A DNA stretch of 64,000 nucleotides from Chitinophaga tropicalis (GTDB lineage Bacteria; Bacteroidota; Bacteroidia; Chitinophagales; Chitinophagaceae): the NCBI RefSeq assembly GCF_009758205.1, contig NZ_WRXN01000011.1:124001-188000 (forward strand), read 5' to 3'. Below are positions 26,273 to 34,457 of this stretch, piece after piece; position 1 is the stretch's first letter, and each line of letters begins with the position of its first letter. Both the position numbers and the translations under genes were made by a program. Under the pieces are notes generated by a model, which was given only the letters and a program-made list of their open reading frames with translations, ran no database searches and was not told the DNA's origin.

Positions 26273-27500
26273 TCTCTTCCCTGAGTTTGGAAACGCGGCT
26301 TATCAGTTCCATCAGTTCTTCTTTCCTGTCTGTTTGTAGCAGAATACCTATCAGACCGGTATAAACGCGTTGCTGCTCTTTATTGAGCCCCTGGAACAAC
26401 CGTGGTTCCATACTATAGATATTTTTCAGGGTATGCAGGAATTCTGTTCTTTTGTGATTGTCCTCTATCCTGGGAAGGACATCATTCCTGTCATACAGAT
26501 CTACCAGCTTACCGGCAGCCGTTCCATCCACAAAAGCTTTCTGCCTGTTACGCAATAGCTCATGCAGGTGGGTCATCAGGTTTTTAAACACCATATGCTG
26601 CCTTGTTTTTTCGAACATATTCTGGGTATGTTCTACATCCCCCGGATGGAAGGTATCGAAATAGCGGGATTCTATATAAACGCTGTGGTTAAAGCCTATT
26701 GCGTTATTATTGAAAGAGGTGAGATCTTTAAACACTTCTTCCTGCTTTGAATTAAGGAAGTAAAAAAAGAACTTATCTCCTATCTTCTCAGACCATCTTA
26801 CAAAAGTGATCCTGAAGTAATATTGCGTACCTTCTGCGTCTTTCAACGCAAGTGTACCGGTATCGCTCTCCGCAATAGATTGTACATATTCTATGGGTTG
26901 TCCGTTGATAAGTATCTTATATTCCTTCTCCCTGTTCAGCATCAGGAACCATCCAAATTCCTTTACCAGGAAGTTTTTAAAGTCATCAGACTGGAAAGAG
27001 AAACCTGTTACATCAAACAGTTCTGAGAAAGTAACAGTAGTCCCTGTTGCCTTCTTCTTTGAAGTTTTTTTATTATCCGGTTCAAAAAAATCCTTTGAAT
27101 TCCGGGTGATGGTTATATCATATTCAGTGAGCGTACCGGTAGTTGTATCCCTATACACGGTCTGCCAGAATGCTTTACCGCTGAATGCAGAGAAAGAGAA
27201 GCGGCCGCGGCCTTTGTTTCCTTTTATACCTGAAGAGTATTTTTGAAAGTAGGCTTTTTTGATAGAATCATTGAAATGACCAAAGGTTTCTTTCAACAGG
27301 TCATAATCGATCCCTGTGCCGTTATCCGTGATAGATAAACTATGTATAGTATCTATGGCGTTTGTTTCGAAGTTAATGCTGATAGTGGTAGCGGCAGCAT
27401 CAAACCCGTTCCAGATATATTCTGCAATGGCTTCCATATAATCCTTCGGCAACCCGGAGGACTGGATACCAGTATCGGTTACTGAGACTTTTTCTTTCAT
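26265..27500 (-). CDS. GHKL (Hsp90/MutL-type) ATPase domain protein
   Basis: The 411-residue protein carries a GHKL ATP-binding fold. The N-box is AEYIWNGFDA (about residues 26-35, with the catalytic-type Glu and Asn), then ITDNGTGIDY (about 57-66) and GNKGRGRFSFSA (about 93-104). A middle region of mixed beta-strands follows, and a helical C-terminus contains GLNKEQQRVYTGLIGILLQ. There is no histidine-phosphotransfer domain or receiver, so it is not a classical sensor kinase. It resembles single-chain Hsp90/MORC-like ATPases, several of which occur in anti-phage systems. Its role here is unknown. It overlaps the VIT1 gene tail-to-tail by 8 bp. Confidence 0.8.
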   Translation of the reverse strand: MKEKVSVTDTGIQSSGLPKDYMEAIAEYIWNGFDAAATTISINFETNAIDTIHSLSITDNGTGIDYDLLKETFGHFNDSIKKAYFQKYSSGIKGNKGRGRFSFSAFSGKAFWQTVYRDTTTGTLTEYDITITRNSKDFFEPDNKKTSKKKATGTTVTFSELFDVTGFSFQSDDFKNFLVKEFGWFLMLNREKEYKILINGQPIEYVQSIAESDTGTLALKDAEGTQYYFRITFVRWSEKIGDKFFFYFLNSKQEEVFKDLTSFNNNAIGFNHSVYIESRYFDTFHPGDVEHTQNMFEKTRQHMVFKNLMTHLHELLRNRQKAFVDGTAAGKLVDLYDRNDVLPRIEDNHKRTEFLHTLKNIYSMEPRLFQGLNKEQQRVYTGLIGILLQTDRKEELMELISRVSKLREETN

Positions 27501-27591
27501 CTTTTTCCTGCGTTTTCCTGATTCAGGCTGCTATTTACTAATTCTTTTAGTAAAAAGGAAGAAAATGAGAAAGTTAGAAGCAAGATTGGGG

Positions 27592-27629
27592 ATAAGAAGC
27601 CTGGGAATGATATTCCAAAGCTTCTTATT
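27592..27629 (-). other. Hairpin downstream of the thioesterase gene
   Basis: Outer arms ataagaagc / gcttcttat (9 bp) enclose an inner gggaat / attcc pair. It lies 2 bp past the thioesterase stop codon, but the minus-strand flank is not T-rich, so terminator function is uncertain. Confidence 0.35.
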
Positions 27630-27631
27630 TA

Positions 27632-28048
27632 TTAAGCTTCCAATACAGGAGCAGATTTCAACTTTTCTTTAATCCCTTCAGGCAAAAATGGCCTGCCGCC
27701 GGTGGCAGGTACACAGGTGCCTGTAAAAACAGCTTTGGTAATAACCTTATTATTCATCATTATTTTCTGCTGGAAGTGGATCTGGGGCTTTTCACTCTTA
27801 TCAGCAAACAGTTCACATGTTACAGTAAACGTATCGCCCTTTTTCAGAGAACGGACAAACTGGATAGTATACTGGGAAAGTACCATATTCACCCCTTTCT
27901 TTGCTTCTTCCTCCAGGCTGAAACCAAGTACATCTTTTATAAAGTCATGCCGGCAATATTCCATATAAAACGGGTAGTACAGGCCATCCATTATTTCCTG
28001 TACGTCAATGTGTTCTGGCTTAACGGTGTATTCCTTTATATATTCCAT
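27632..28048 (-). CDS. Hotdog-fold acyl-CoA thioesterase
   Basis: The 138-residue protein has the 4HBT/YbgC hotdog pattern. VKPEHIDVQEIMDGLYYPFYMEYCRHDF is the start (conserved Asp followed by the long helix, residues about 10-37). TIQFVRSLKKGDTFTV is the central beta-strand pair, and QQKIMMNNKVITKAVFTGTCV is the last strands. Such enzymes hydrolyse short- or medium-chain acyl-CoA. The gene stands alone between the GHKL gene and an acyltransferase remnant, so the substrate cannot be narrowed. Confidence 0.85.
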   Translation of the reverse strand: MEYIKEYTVKPEHIDVQEIMDGLYYPFYMEYCRHDFIKDVLGFSLEEEAKKGVNMVLSQYTIQFVRSLKKGDTFTVTCELFADKSEKPQIHFQQKIMMNNKVITKAVFTGTCVPATGGRPFLPEGIKEKLKSAPVLEA

Positions 28049-28288
28049 AATTAACTAAGTATTTTCAGGTAGCGAAGATATACTACTTAAATATAAATCG
28101 TATATCTGATCTCCCGACATAAAGTAATATGCCAGTTTGAGCCTTTTACCAAGAGCTGGGTTACGCTGTGGCCAGGCTGAACCATCTGGGGATAAACAAC
28201 TTGGGAATATTGTTTATTGCCCATAACTTCGCATCTGTCTATATTTTCCCAGCTACAGGGATAGTTGTTTTACTGTATTGAGATATCT

Positions 28289-29298
28289 ATGAAACAAAGA
28301 AGCGCCTTAATTGATACTGCTAAAGGCTTGGGCATATTATTGGTAGTACTTGGCCATTCAATTTAAGACAATATTGTAGGATTCGATAATTTCCTATTCC
28401 GTCTTATTTACTCATTCCACATGCCACTGTTCATGTTCCTCAGCGGCTGTGTGGCTAAGTACGGAGTCTCCAGATCAATTACCGGGAATTTAACAAGACT
28501 GGTACTCCCTTTCCTGGCCTGGTATTTAATTGCCTACCTGGTACAATGGGCTACAACAGGTCAATTGCCTGACTTTGCTCATCACATGATGGCTCTTCAC
28601 GAAAATCCGGATATGGGATTGTGGTTCCTGTGGGTTTTATTTTTGTGTCATGTCTTCTTCTACGTCATGTTCCAGGCACAAAAAGTGGGAAAGTGCCTGC
28701 AGCTGTGATAGTCTTTTTACTGGTGCAGATTATACCAATAAAGATCTTAGGTTTCGGCCTACTGAAATGGCACTTCATATTCTTTGTGGCAGGCTCTCTG
28801 ACCATTTATTATAAAGAATATCTGGTACGTTGGCGTTATCTGTTTCTGATTGCAGCAGTTATAATTTATATACCCTTATTCTAGATCTGGGAATTTCATA
28901 GTAGTGAGCGTCTTATAAAGACTCTTGCAGGATTCCCGGCAATAATACAATCGCATAGTGCAGTTGTATCGAAAATAATTAATTATTGCATAGCGTTTGC
29001 CGGCATAGTGATTGCTCTGGGGCTGGTGTACATTCTGTTAAATCTGAATCCGTTAAAACTCTTTCTGACAACGATTGGTCTGTATACACTGGATATCTAT
29101 GTAAGTCACCAATTCTTTGCAAAGCTGCATTTAGGTAATGGACTGGCAAGCCACATTCTTAGCAGCTTCCTTATATCATTGACAGCCACCCTGGTACTGG
29201 CATATTTTCTAAAGAAAATACCTATAGTAAAAACTATTTTATATGGTATACGTGAACGGGAAACTACTGCTGATAAGGTATCGACAAAAGTGAGATAA
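28289..29298 (+). pseudogene. Broken acyltransferase-3 family membrane protein
   Basis: The frame from ATG 28289 begins with an acyltransferase-3 start (DTAKGLGILLVVLGHSI) and then meets TAA at 28364. The same frame resumes (YSFHMPLFMFLSGCVAKYG, LPFLAWYLIAYL), ends at 28706-28708, and continues in the +2 frame through a second in-frame stop (TAG at 28882). It carries on to LDIYVSHQFFAKL and the stop at 29298. All pieces together make one roughly 330-residue, ten-helix acyltransferase with two nonsense codons and one frameshift near 28680-28700. Just upstream (about 28146-28284) another short open stretch ends in HNFASVYIFPATGIVVLLY, possibly a separate gene remnant. The locus is clearly decaying. 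Confidence 0.8.
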
Positions 29299-29307
29299 AA
29301 TTTTCCG

Positions 29308-29350
29308 GCGATGAGGATCAGATAGTCATTTTAGCTATCTGATCCATCGC
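29308..29350. terminator. Hairpin between convergent genes
   Basis: A stem of 16 bp with a 2-nt bulge (gcgat..ggatcagatag / ctatctgatccatcgc) sits between the acyltransferase remnant and the convergent vWA gene. On the minus strand it is followed by a short A/T-rich tract, and it may terminate the caspase/TIR cluster. Confidence 0.55.
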
Positions 29351-29360
29351 TCATAAATGG

Positions 29361-30257
29361 CTATCCGCGTAAAAAGCTCTCTATTTTATGTTCCGTAGTT
29401 TCTGGTAGGTCACTATTGATAATTTTCCACTTCTTCACTCCCATCTCGGCAAACCACTTATCCATTACTTTACGAATAATATCTTCGTCATTCTTGTGTT
29501 TCGCAGAAGGCGTCACCTCAAGTACCAGTACTTCAAGCTTGTCCAGGTCTGTCCGTTTGCTGATCAATCCGAAATCCAGCTTATCTATCTTTTCTGACCA
29601 CTTAACATCATTCCGCAACTTGTATTTGTCAAACAAATCAGGCAGGATATAAGCATACCGGTTGCCAACAACATCTTTCGAATCAGCGTGATAAAGATAT
29701 CCATCCGTAAATATCACCAGCAGGTTACGATAACTGGAATCCGGATCAATAGCTATTTCATTTACATCGTTTTTAAAGAAACGCCAGATATCAGATCCCG
29801 GCCAGGCGGCCTGTCTGATGGTTGTACTATAAATGCTGCTGATATTGTCACTTACCGTATGTTTTAATGTTTCATAAATATTCTTTTTCCCTTTGGAATC
29901 CATCTTCGAGAGATCGATACTCAATTTTGTTGCCGCCTGGTTGATGCCAGGATCCGGAGGGTTAGGATGAAATATCACACGCATTTTCCCTTTAGCCATA
30001 TAAGTCCCATTGGCCTTCATCTGGCTGAGGAAATAATCTGCGAGATAGTCGATCAGAGCGCTATCTCTTTGTGAATGCTCAGGTTTGTCAGGGTTCTTTG
30101 CGGGATCTATCCGGTCGGAGAGATCCAGCAGTATGGTCAGATTGATCTGCTTATCTGCTTTTTTGCCCTTTACGTTATCTGTCATTCCGGCTGCCGGCTT
30201 TTTTTCATCCGATCCACATCCCCATAGTATAATGGCTAAGAGTAATATATATTTCAT
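29361..30257 (-). CDS. vWA-like lipoprotein, last gene of the caspase/TIR cluster
   Basis: The 298-residue protein has a lipoprotein signal with Cys14 (ILWGCGSDE). A von Willebrand A-like core follows: strand and metal-site-like loop TILLDLSDRID (residues 41-51), a later LLVIFTDGYLY (about 179-189, TDG motif) and a final VLVLEVTPS strand. The first motif is DxSxR rather than the canonical MIDAS DxSxS, so metal binding may be altered or lost. Its start overlaps the end of the four-helix membrane protein by 4 bp (ATGA), so the two are translationally coupled. It probably faces the periplasm as a protein-binding partner of that membrane protein. Confidence 0.75.
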   Translation of the reverse strand: MKYILLLAIILWGCGSDEKKPAAGMTDNVKGKKADKQINLTILLDLSDRIDPAKNPDKPEHSQRDSALIDYLADYFLSQMKANGTYMAKGKMRVIFHPNPPDPGINQAATKLSIDLSKMDSKGKKNIYETLKHTVSDNISSIYSTTIRQAAWPGSDIWRFFKNDVNEIAIDPDSSYRNLLVIFTDGYLYHADSKDVVGNRYAYILPDLFDKYKLRNDVKWSEKIDKLDFGLISKRTDLDKLEVLVLEVTPSAKHKNDEDIIRKVMDKWFAEMGVKKWKIINSDLPETTEHKIESFLRG

Positions 30258-31495
30258 CCGTTGTTCATTTTAGGGTAATTGTAAATAGCAACGCTGACAA
30301 ACTCCTGTACAATCGATTCTGCCGCCTCCAGCTCTGTATGCGCCTTTCCGTTCCCTTTCATCCAGGTCAGCCAACCAGACATGAAGCTGAAAGCATCCTG
30401 CTCAAATTCCCGTGGGATAATTACGCTGTTGATGGTTTCATTGAGTTTCTTTATCTGCGTCTTAGTATCATCAATCTGATGGTTCATCTTATCAACATCT
30501 GTTTTTAGTTCACTGATATTCTTTGTAGCATCTTCAATTTGCTGATCTTTTTCTTTCAAAGCTACTTTTACCTTATCCAGCTTACCAAAAGCTTCCAGGA
30601 CAAAATCAAACACAAAACCCCAGATGAGGTATACAATGAATCCTGCAAAGATGATCAGCCAGAAATTGATTGAATACGAAGCTAATGGAATGGAAAATTC
30701 AGGGATATCGCCGAAGCTGTTCTCCTTTCTTATGTTATATATTTTTTCGGTGATCTCATAAGCAAGGATAGCATCGAAGATAAATGTAACCAGTATAAGT
30801 GTAGCAATTTTAATCACCTTTCTGAAACCCTTTTCTTCCTGCAGTTTATGGATCAGATAGCCCAACCCCAGGAATACAAAAGGAATAGTAAGGATCAGCA
30901 CCAGCTCCGTAACTCCGTCATTCAGCGCATTTGACAGTGCCTTTGCGTCAAAAATAGAGCTTGCCACTCCTATTTCATTCAGCACAAAGTTCTTAAAGAA
31001 TGCTGAATATGATGCTGAACTATAAAACACAAACAGGTATACTGTGAGAAAAACGAGGATAATGCTACCGATATAGAAACTGGGTTTACTGGTTGAATCT
31101 CCTATAATCTCCTGGGGATTTTTCCGGATGTTCAGTTTTTCTTCCTTCAGTGTTTCTATTCTTTGTTTTAAACGCGGGATATCTTCTTCTTCTATCCTCT
31201 TAATTTTATTTTCCCAGCGGGTTATATTTCCTTTATGTTCTTCCAGCTTTACCCTTACCGGTCTTTTCAGTTCTTCCTGCTTATCTATATTATCCTTTAT
31301 CCTTTCCTTAAAATCAAAATATACTTTCTGCAAACATACTCGCAAGCCAGGAATACTTCCACCTAACAGGTAAGCCTGATGAAGACCGTAGTCCTGGTAG
31401 CTGAGTTTTTCTCTTTTCTCTTCTGTATTTTCAGACGGAGCCGGAGGTTCCTCCCTTACGGCAAACAGGCCTTTTGTGATTTTTAGAATACCCAT
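30254..31495 (-). CDS. Four-helix membrane protein with long flanking coiled coils
   Basis: The 413-residue protein has a cytoplasmic N-terminal part with a coiled coil at about residues 60-125 (EEHKGNITRWENKIKRIEEE). Transmembrane helices lie near 141-160, 197-217, 228-247 and 276-298. A second coiled coil is at about 303-360 (KEKDQQIEDATKNISELKTD) and a C-terminal helical tail follows. I do not recognise the family. It is 2 bp from the TerB-like gene and overlaps the vWA gene, so it is part of the operon. A membrane effector or scaffold controlled by the cytosolic protease and TIR proteins is a reasonable but unproven role. Confidence 0.75.
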   Translation of the reverse strand: MGILKITKGLFAVREEPPAPSENTEEKREKLSYQDYGLHQAYLLGGSIPGLRVCLQKVYFDFKERIKDNIDKQEELKRPVRVKLEEHKGNITRWENKIKRIEEEDIPRLKQRIETLKEEKLNIRKNPQEIIGDSTSKPSFYIGSIILVFLTVYLFVFYSSASYSAFFKNFVLNEIGVASSIFDAKALSNALNDGVTELVLILTIPFVFLGLGYLIHKLQEEKGFRKVIKIATLILVTFIFDAILAYEITEKIYNIRKENSFGDIPEFSIPLASYSINFWLIIFAGFIVYLIWGFVFDFVLEAFGKLDKVKVALKEKDQQIEDATKNISELKTDVDKMNHQIDDTKTQIKKLNETINSVIIPREFEQDAFSFMSGWLTWMKGNGKAHTELEAAESIVQEFVSVAIYNYPKMNNG

Positions 31496-31497
31496 GA

Positions 31498-31902
31498 TTA
31501 AAGATTTTGAGAAACAGTAGATAATATCTGGTGTTTGGGAGTGTTTTTAGCAGCTTCATCCAGCAGGAATTCACATATCTGAGTAATATTCTCATCCTTA
31601 AATCCAAACCGAATGCAGTAACGCATCAGGGTTTCTTTCTCCTCTTCATCTAAAATGCCATCTGCCCAGGCTATCAGGCTGAGATCGTACAGGCAGTCTA
31701 TCTTTTCTAAAACAGTTTCAGGAGGAGAGAATTCGGGCTGACCCGGCTGTAACAGTAAAGTGTCTATATCAGAGCGGCTTACGCCTCTTGCCTCTCCAAT
31801 ACGGTATAACATTTCCAATTCCTTTATATCAACATGGGAATCTGCCAGTGCCATATGATACAGGTTGAGGAAATGAGCTTTTAATTCCGGAGTTAATGAC
31901 AT
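31498..31902 (-). CDS. TerB-like (tellurite-resistance B) domain protein
   Basis: The 134-residue all-helical protein shows two TerB-type half repeats. The first is LYHMALADSHVDIKELEMLYRIGEARGVS (residues about 14-42) and the second DLSLIAWADGILDEEEKETLMRYCIRFGF (about 72-100). Both have acidic ADxxxDxxE loops typical of the metal-binding sites in TerB. TerB-like proteins recur in membrane-linked stress and conflict systems, often beside vWA proteins, as here. It is the first gene after an internal hairpin (31945-31979) and is tightly coupled to the two membrane/periplasmic genes downstream. Confidence 0.85.
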   Translation of the reverse strand: MSLTPELKAHFLNLYHMALADSHVDIKELEMLYRIGEARGVSRSDIDTLLLQPGQPEFSPPETVLEKIDCLYDLSLIAWADGILDEEEKETLMRYCIRFGFKDENITQICEFLLDEAAKNTPKHQILSTVSQNL

Positions 31903-31944
31903 ATTATAAGTGCTTTAAGGGTTAATATTATATGAAGAGAAAAG

Positions 31945-31979
31945 ACCGGCAAAGGCACGGTATTTTGGTCTTCGCCGGT
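31945..31979 (-). terminator. Internal hairpin (attenuator candidate) within the caspase/TIR cluster
   Basis: Read on the minus strand, a 10-bp stem (accggcgaag / ctttgccggt, one G-U) with a 15-nt loop is followed by cttttctctt. It lies in the only sizeable gap (98 bp) of the cluster, between the DUF1508 and TerB genes. It could reduce expression of the three downstream genes. Confidence 0.5.
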
Positions 31980-32000
31980 TCTATTTGCATCCCCAGAGTA

Positions 32001-32330
32001 CTAAGTCAGATCAACGACAGAGGCGTTGGGAGCATTCCTTTTCACAGATTCAATTCCGGCATCACGACTCGCAGCACTTGTATAACTTTCGCTACGGCCT
32101 ATAGGCTCACCATTACCAGCTTTCAGAACAAATGTATAGCTGCCATTATTATGTTTACGGTCATATTGGTCATCATCAGGAGCGTTTTTCTGCACAGATG
32201 CGATGCCATTCTCACAAGATCGTTTAGCTGTGTATCCTTCGCTGCTTAAGATGATTTCTCCGTTACCAGCTTTGAGATTGAAATAAAACTGGGCGTGGGG
32301 CTTAGTGATTTCGAATTTGGGATTGCTCAT
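32001..32330 (-). CDS. Tandem DUF1508 (YegP-type) protein
   Basis: The 109-residue protein consists of two copies of the DUF1508 unit. Copy one is QFYFNLKAGNGEIILSSEGY..RSCENGIASVQKNAP (residues about 14-51). Copy two is YTFVLKAGNGEPIGRSESY..AASRDAGIESVKRNAP (about 65-101). This is the usual size and architecture of YegP. The domain is of unknown function, is widespread, and shows up in stress and conflict gene neighbourhoods. Its place between the TIR-FGE gene (19 bp gap) and the TerB gene suggests it is a cytosolic component of the same system. Confidence 0.9.
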   Translation of the reverse strand: MSNPKFEITKPHAQFYFNLKAGNGEIILSSEGYTAKRSCENGIASVQKNAPDDDQYDRKHNNGSYTFVLKAGNGEPIGRSESYTSAASRDAGIESVKRNAPNASVVDLT

Positions 32331-32349
32331 ATTATAGTGGTTTTAATTT

Positions 32350-33426
32350 TCATTTATTCCAGGCAACTCTGAAGCCAATATAGGGTTGACGGGCATCGGG
32401 ACATTCCTTGTCAGGGTAAGCAATAGCAAGTTCATTCACTGGCTTAATCTTACTTTTATACGATCCTCCTCTCACAGCCTTCCAGGTAGCCGAAGTATCT
32501 ATCCAATCATCACACCATTCAGCAGCATTACCAGTCATATCAAACAGGCCCAATGCATTTGAAGCTTTCCTGGCTGCTATACCTGGGTACGATTTGTTAT
32601 AGATCGCAACGTTACTGGCATTATTACTACCGCTGTATTTGAACGCCTGTCCGGCATTCGCTGCAAGTTCCCATTCTACCTGGGTAGGAAGTCGCCCATT
32701 TACCCATTCACAAAATGCCTCAGCTTCAAACCATGTTATATTAACAACAGGATAATTATCATTTGATACTGGGGGTTGTAGAGGGAGACTCTTTTTCTGA
32801 CTAATACAAAATCGCCTATATTGAGCTACTGTTACTTCCGTTTCACTAATATAGAATGGATCAGTTCCGGTACTTAAAGCGGGGGGCGCCACCAATACTT
32901 TCTTCATTTCCCGCCGGGGCTCAGGCCCAGTACATATTCTGTAAACACAATAAACCAGAAAAATTATACCCATCGCCGCTATCATCACCACATATGTCCT
33001 GATGAGATTACGGGATTCTAAACGCTTTTGCCTGGCAATTTTCTTTTCAAGGATATCAGCTATCTTCTCAGGGTTATTCTCCCAGGTACGATGTACCACA
33101 TGCATGGAAATACCATCAACTTTTGTATCATCAAGTCTTAATTGCAGAATACGCGCTTTATTTGCCAGCGCCCATTGCCGTTCTACATTGGACCAATACT
33201 TCTGTACAAAAGAACTACTGGTTATCATCAATACATATCTGGCATTCCCCCCAAAAGAATCTTTTGTAAGGTTGATAATATATTCCCCCCAGCTGGCAAC
33301 TGCTTCTTCTTCATAAAAGTAACAGCGTATCTTTTTCTTCTTTAATTCTGCAGCGATCAGCTCTGCCACTTCTTTATCTTCTTCTGCAACAGAGATAGCG
33401 ATATCATATTTAAAGTGCCTCTTCAT
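32350..33426 (-). CDS. TIR domain - TM - FGE-sulfatase-like fusion protein
   Basis: The 358-residue protein has three parts. Residues 1-135 form a TIR-type domain (YDIAISVAEEDKEVAELIAAEL, LMITSSSFVQKYWSNVERQW), with Glu82 in VERQW as the candidate NADase glutamate. Residues 143-164 are one membrane helix. Residues 175-356 match the FGE/SUMF1-like fold (FYISETEVTVAQYRRFC, PVVNITWFEAEAFCEWV, RLPTQVEWELAAN, GLFDMTGNAAEWCDDW, VRGGSY, GFRVAW). The catalytic cysteines of true formylglycine-generating enzymes are missing after RGGSY, so the module is probably a binding domain. TIR domains act as NAD-cleaving or assembly effectors in immunity. It lies between the caspase and DUF1508 genes. Confidence 0.85.
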   Translation of the reverse strand: MKRHFKYDIAISVAEEDKEVAELIAAELKKKKIRCYFYEEEAVASWGEYIINLTKDSFGGNARYVLMITSSSFVQKYWSNVERQWALANKARILQLRLDDTKVDGISMHVVHRTWENNPEKIADILEKKIARQKRLESRNLIRTYVVMIAAMGIIFLVYCVYRICTGPEPRREMKKVLVAPPALSTGTDPFYISETEVTVAQYRRFCISQKKSLPLQPPVSNDNYPVVNITWFEAEAFCEWVNGRLPTQVEWELAANAGQAFKYSGSNNASNVAIYNKSYPGIAARKASNALGLFDMTGNAAEWCDDWIDTSATWKAVRGGSYKSKIKPVNELAIAYPDKECPDARQPYIGFRVAWNK

Positions 33427-33452
33427 TGCTTACAGGGATTTGCATTTTGAGG

Positions 33453-34394
33453 TTATATCCTTCCGTCTTTTATTAATTTCCAATAATAAGTCCCTAACGA
33501 GGTTAACCTGCATCCTTTACTATTCATGGCAGCCCAGTACATATATTCTTCATCTACCGGTTCAATCAAACCTATCAACTGCATTCTGCGAAGGATCTTA
33601 AATATATTGATGTGATCAGTATCCGGCGTTGCCGTTGTATACTCGTAGCTGGGATCAAGCGGATATATATAGCCGGCTTCAGGAAAATATTCCTTCAGTT
33701 TCCTCAGCTCTGGTAAAGCAACTACCGGATTCACCTTTCGCAGACTAACAGTTCTTACAATATTCGCTTTAAAAACGGGTCTTTGTTTCCAGCTGCCAAG
33801 CGCTTTATCAATATAACTATAGGTATTTCCCGGAGTCACTTCGCCGCCTATATCTGCCGCACCTCCTTTCAACGCATCTATCAATAAGCTGGTAAATACT
33901 CCCTGTCCTGCAATTTCAACTGATGCTTCAGTACTACGGCTGGATGCCAGGATGATCACTCCCTGCTCTAAAAAAGCTGCACTGTTACCAGGCAAAGCAG
34001 GTATCCCCATGGCGCCGGCGTGACAACAATCAAGAAGTACTATTTTATGCCTCGCAGCAGACTGGCTGGCCAGCTTCAGTATTTCATCCATTGAAATACC
34101 TTCATCATGACGACTGAAATCGGGCGTTATGATATAACCGCCCGTATCTGTTATACAGCCGTGGCCTGAAAAATAAAAAAGGCTCACTTCGTCGTCATTC
34201 TTAAAGACATTATGGATCAGAGATTTCAGGGTTTCCTTTGTCTTTACATTTGTGCTAAGCATCACATCAAAATTTGGGGAGCCATCGGCATTTGCATCCA
34301 GCAATTCTGCCACTTTTGTTGCATCATCAACACAGCCTTTTAATCTTGCACCTCCCGGATAATCATTAATGCCGACAATCAGTGCTTTTCTCAT
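33453..34394 (-). CDS. Caspase-like (peptidase C14) protease with C-terminal helical/winged domain
   Basis: The chosen ATG at 34394 gives 313 residues and starts at the first beta-strand (RKALIVGINDYPG). An upstream ATG at 34406 is an alternative, and longer starts add an atypical leader. The catalytic dyad is visible: His78 in FYFSGHGC and Cys124 in LLDCCHAGAMG. GVIILASSRSTEASVE and FTSLLIDAL complete the fold. The last roughly 85 residues (INIFKILRRMQLIGLIEPVDEE ... LTSLGTYYWKLI) look like a winged-helix-type module. It is the first gene of the cluster, and bacterial caspases commonly act in suicide or signalling defence. Confidence 0.92.
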   Translation of the reverse strand: MRKALIVGINDYPGGARLKGCVDDATKVAELLDANADGSPNFDVMLSTNVKTKETLKSLIHNVFKNDDEVSLFYFSGHGCITDTGGYIITPDFSRHDEGISMDEILKLASQSAARHKIVLLDCCHAGAMGIPALPGNSAAFLEQGVIILASSRSTEASVEIAGQGVFTSLLIDALKGGAADIGGEVTPGNTYSYIDKALGSWKQRPVFKANIVRTVSLRKVNPVVALPELRKLKEYFPEAGYIYPLDPSYEYTTATPDTDHINIFKILRRMQLIGLIEPVDEEYMYWAAMNSKGCRLTSLGTYYWKLIKDGRI

Positions 34395-34457
34395 GAGGAG
34401 TATCATTTTAACAAACCAAAGATTACAAAGCTTCATGAAGGAAAAAACCTGTATGAC

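Noticed and set aside
32350..33426. True formylglycine-generating (sulfatase-activating) enzyme
   Set aside because: The catalytic cysteines are absent after the RGGS motif and no sulfatase gene is near.
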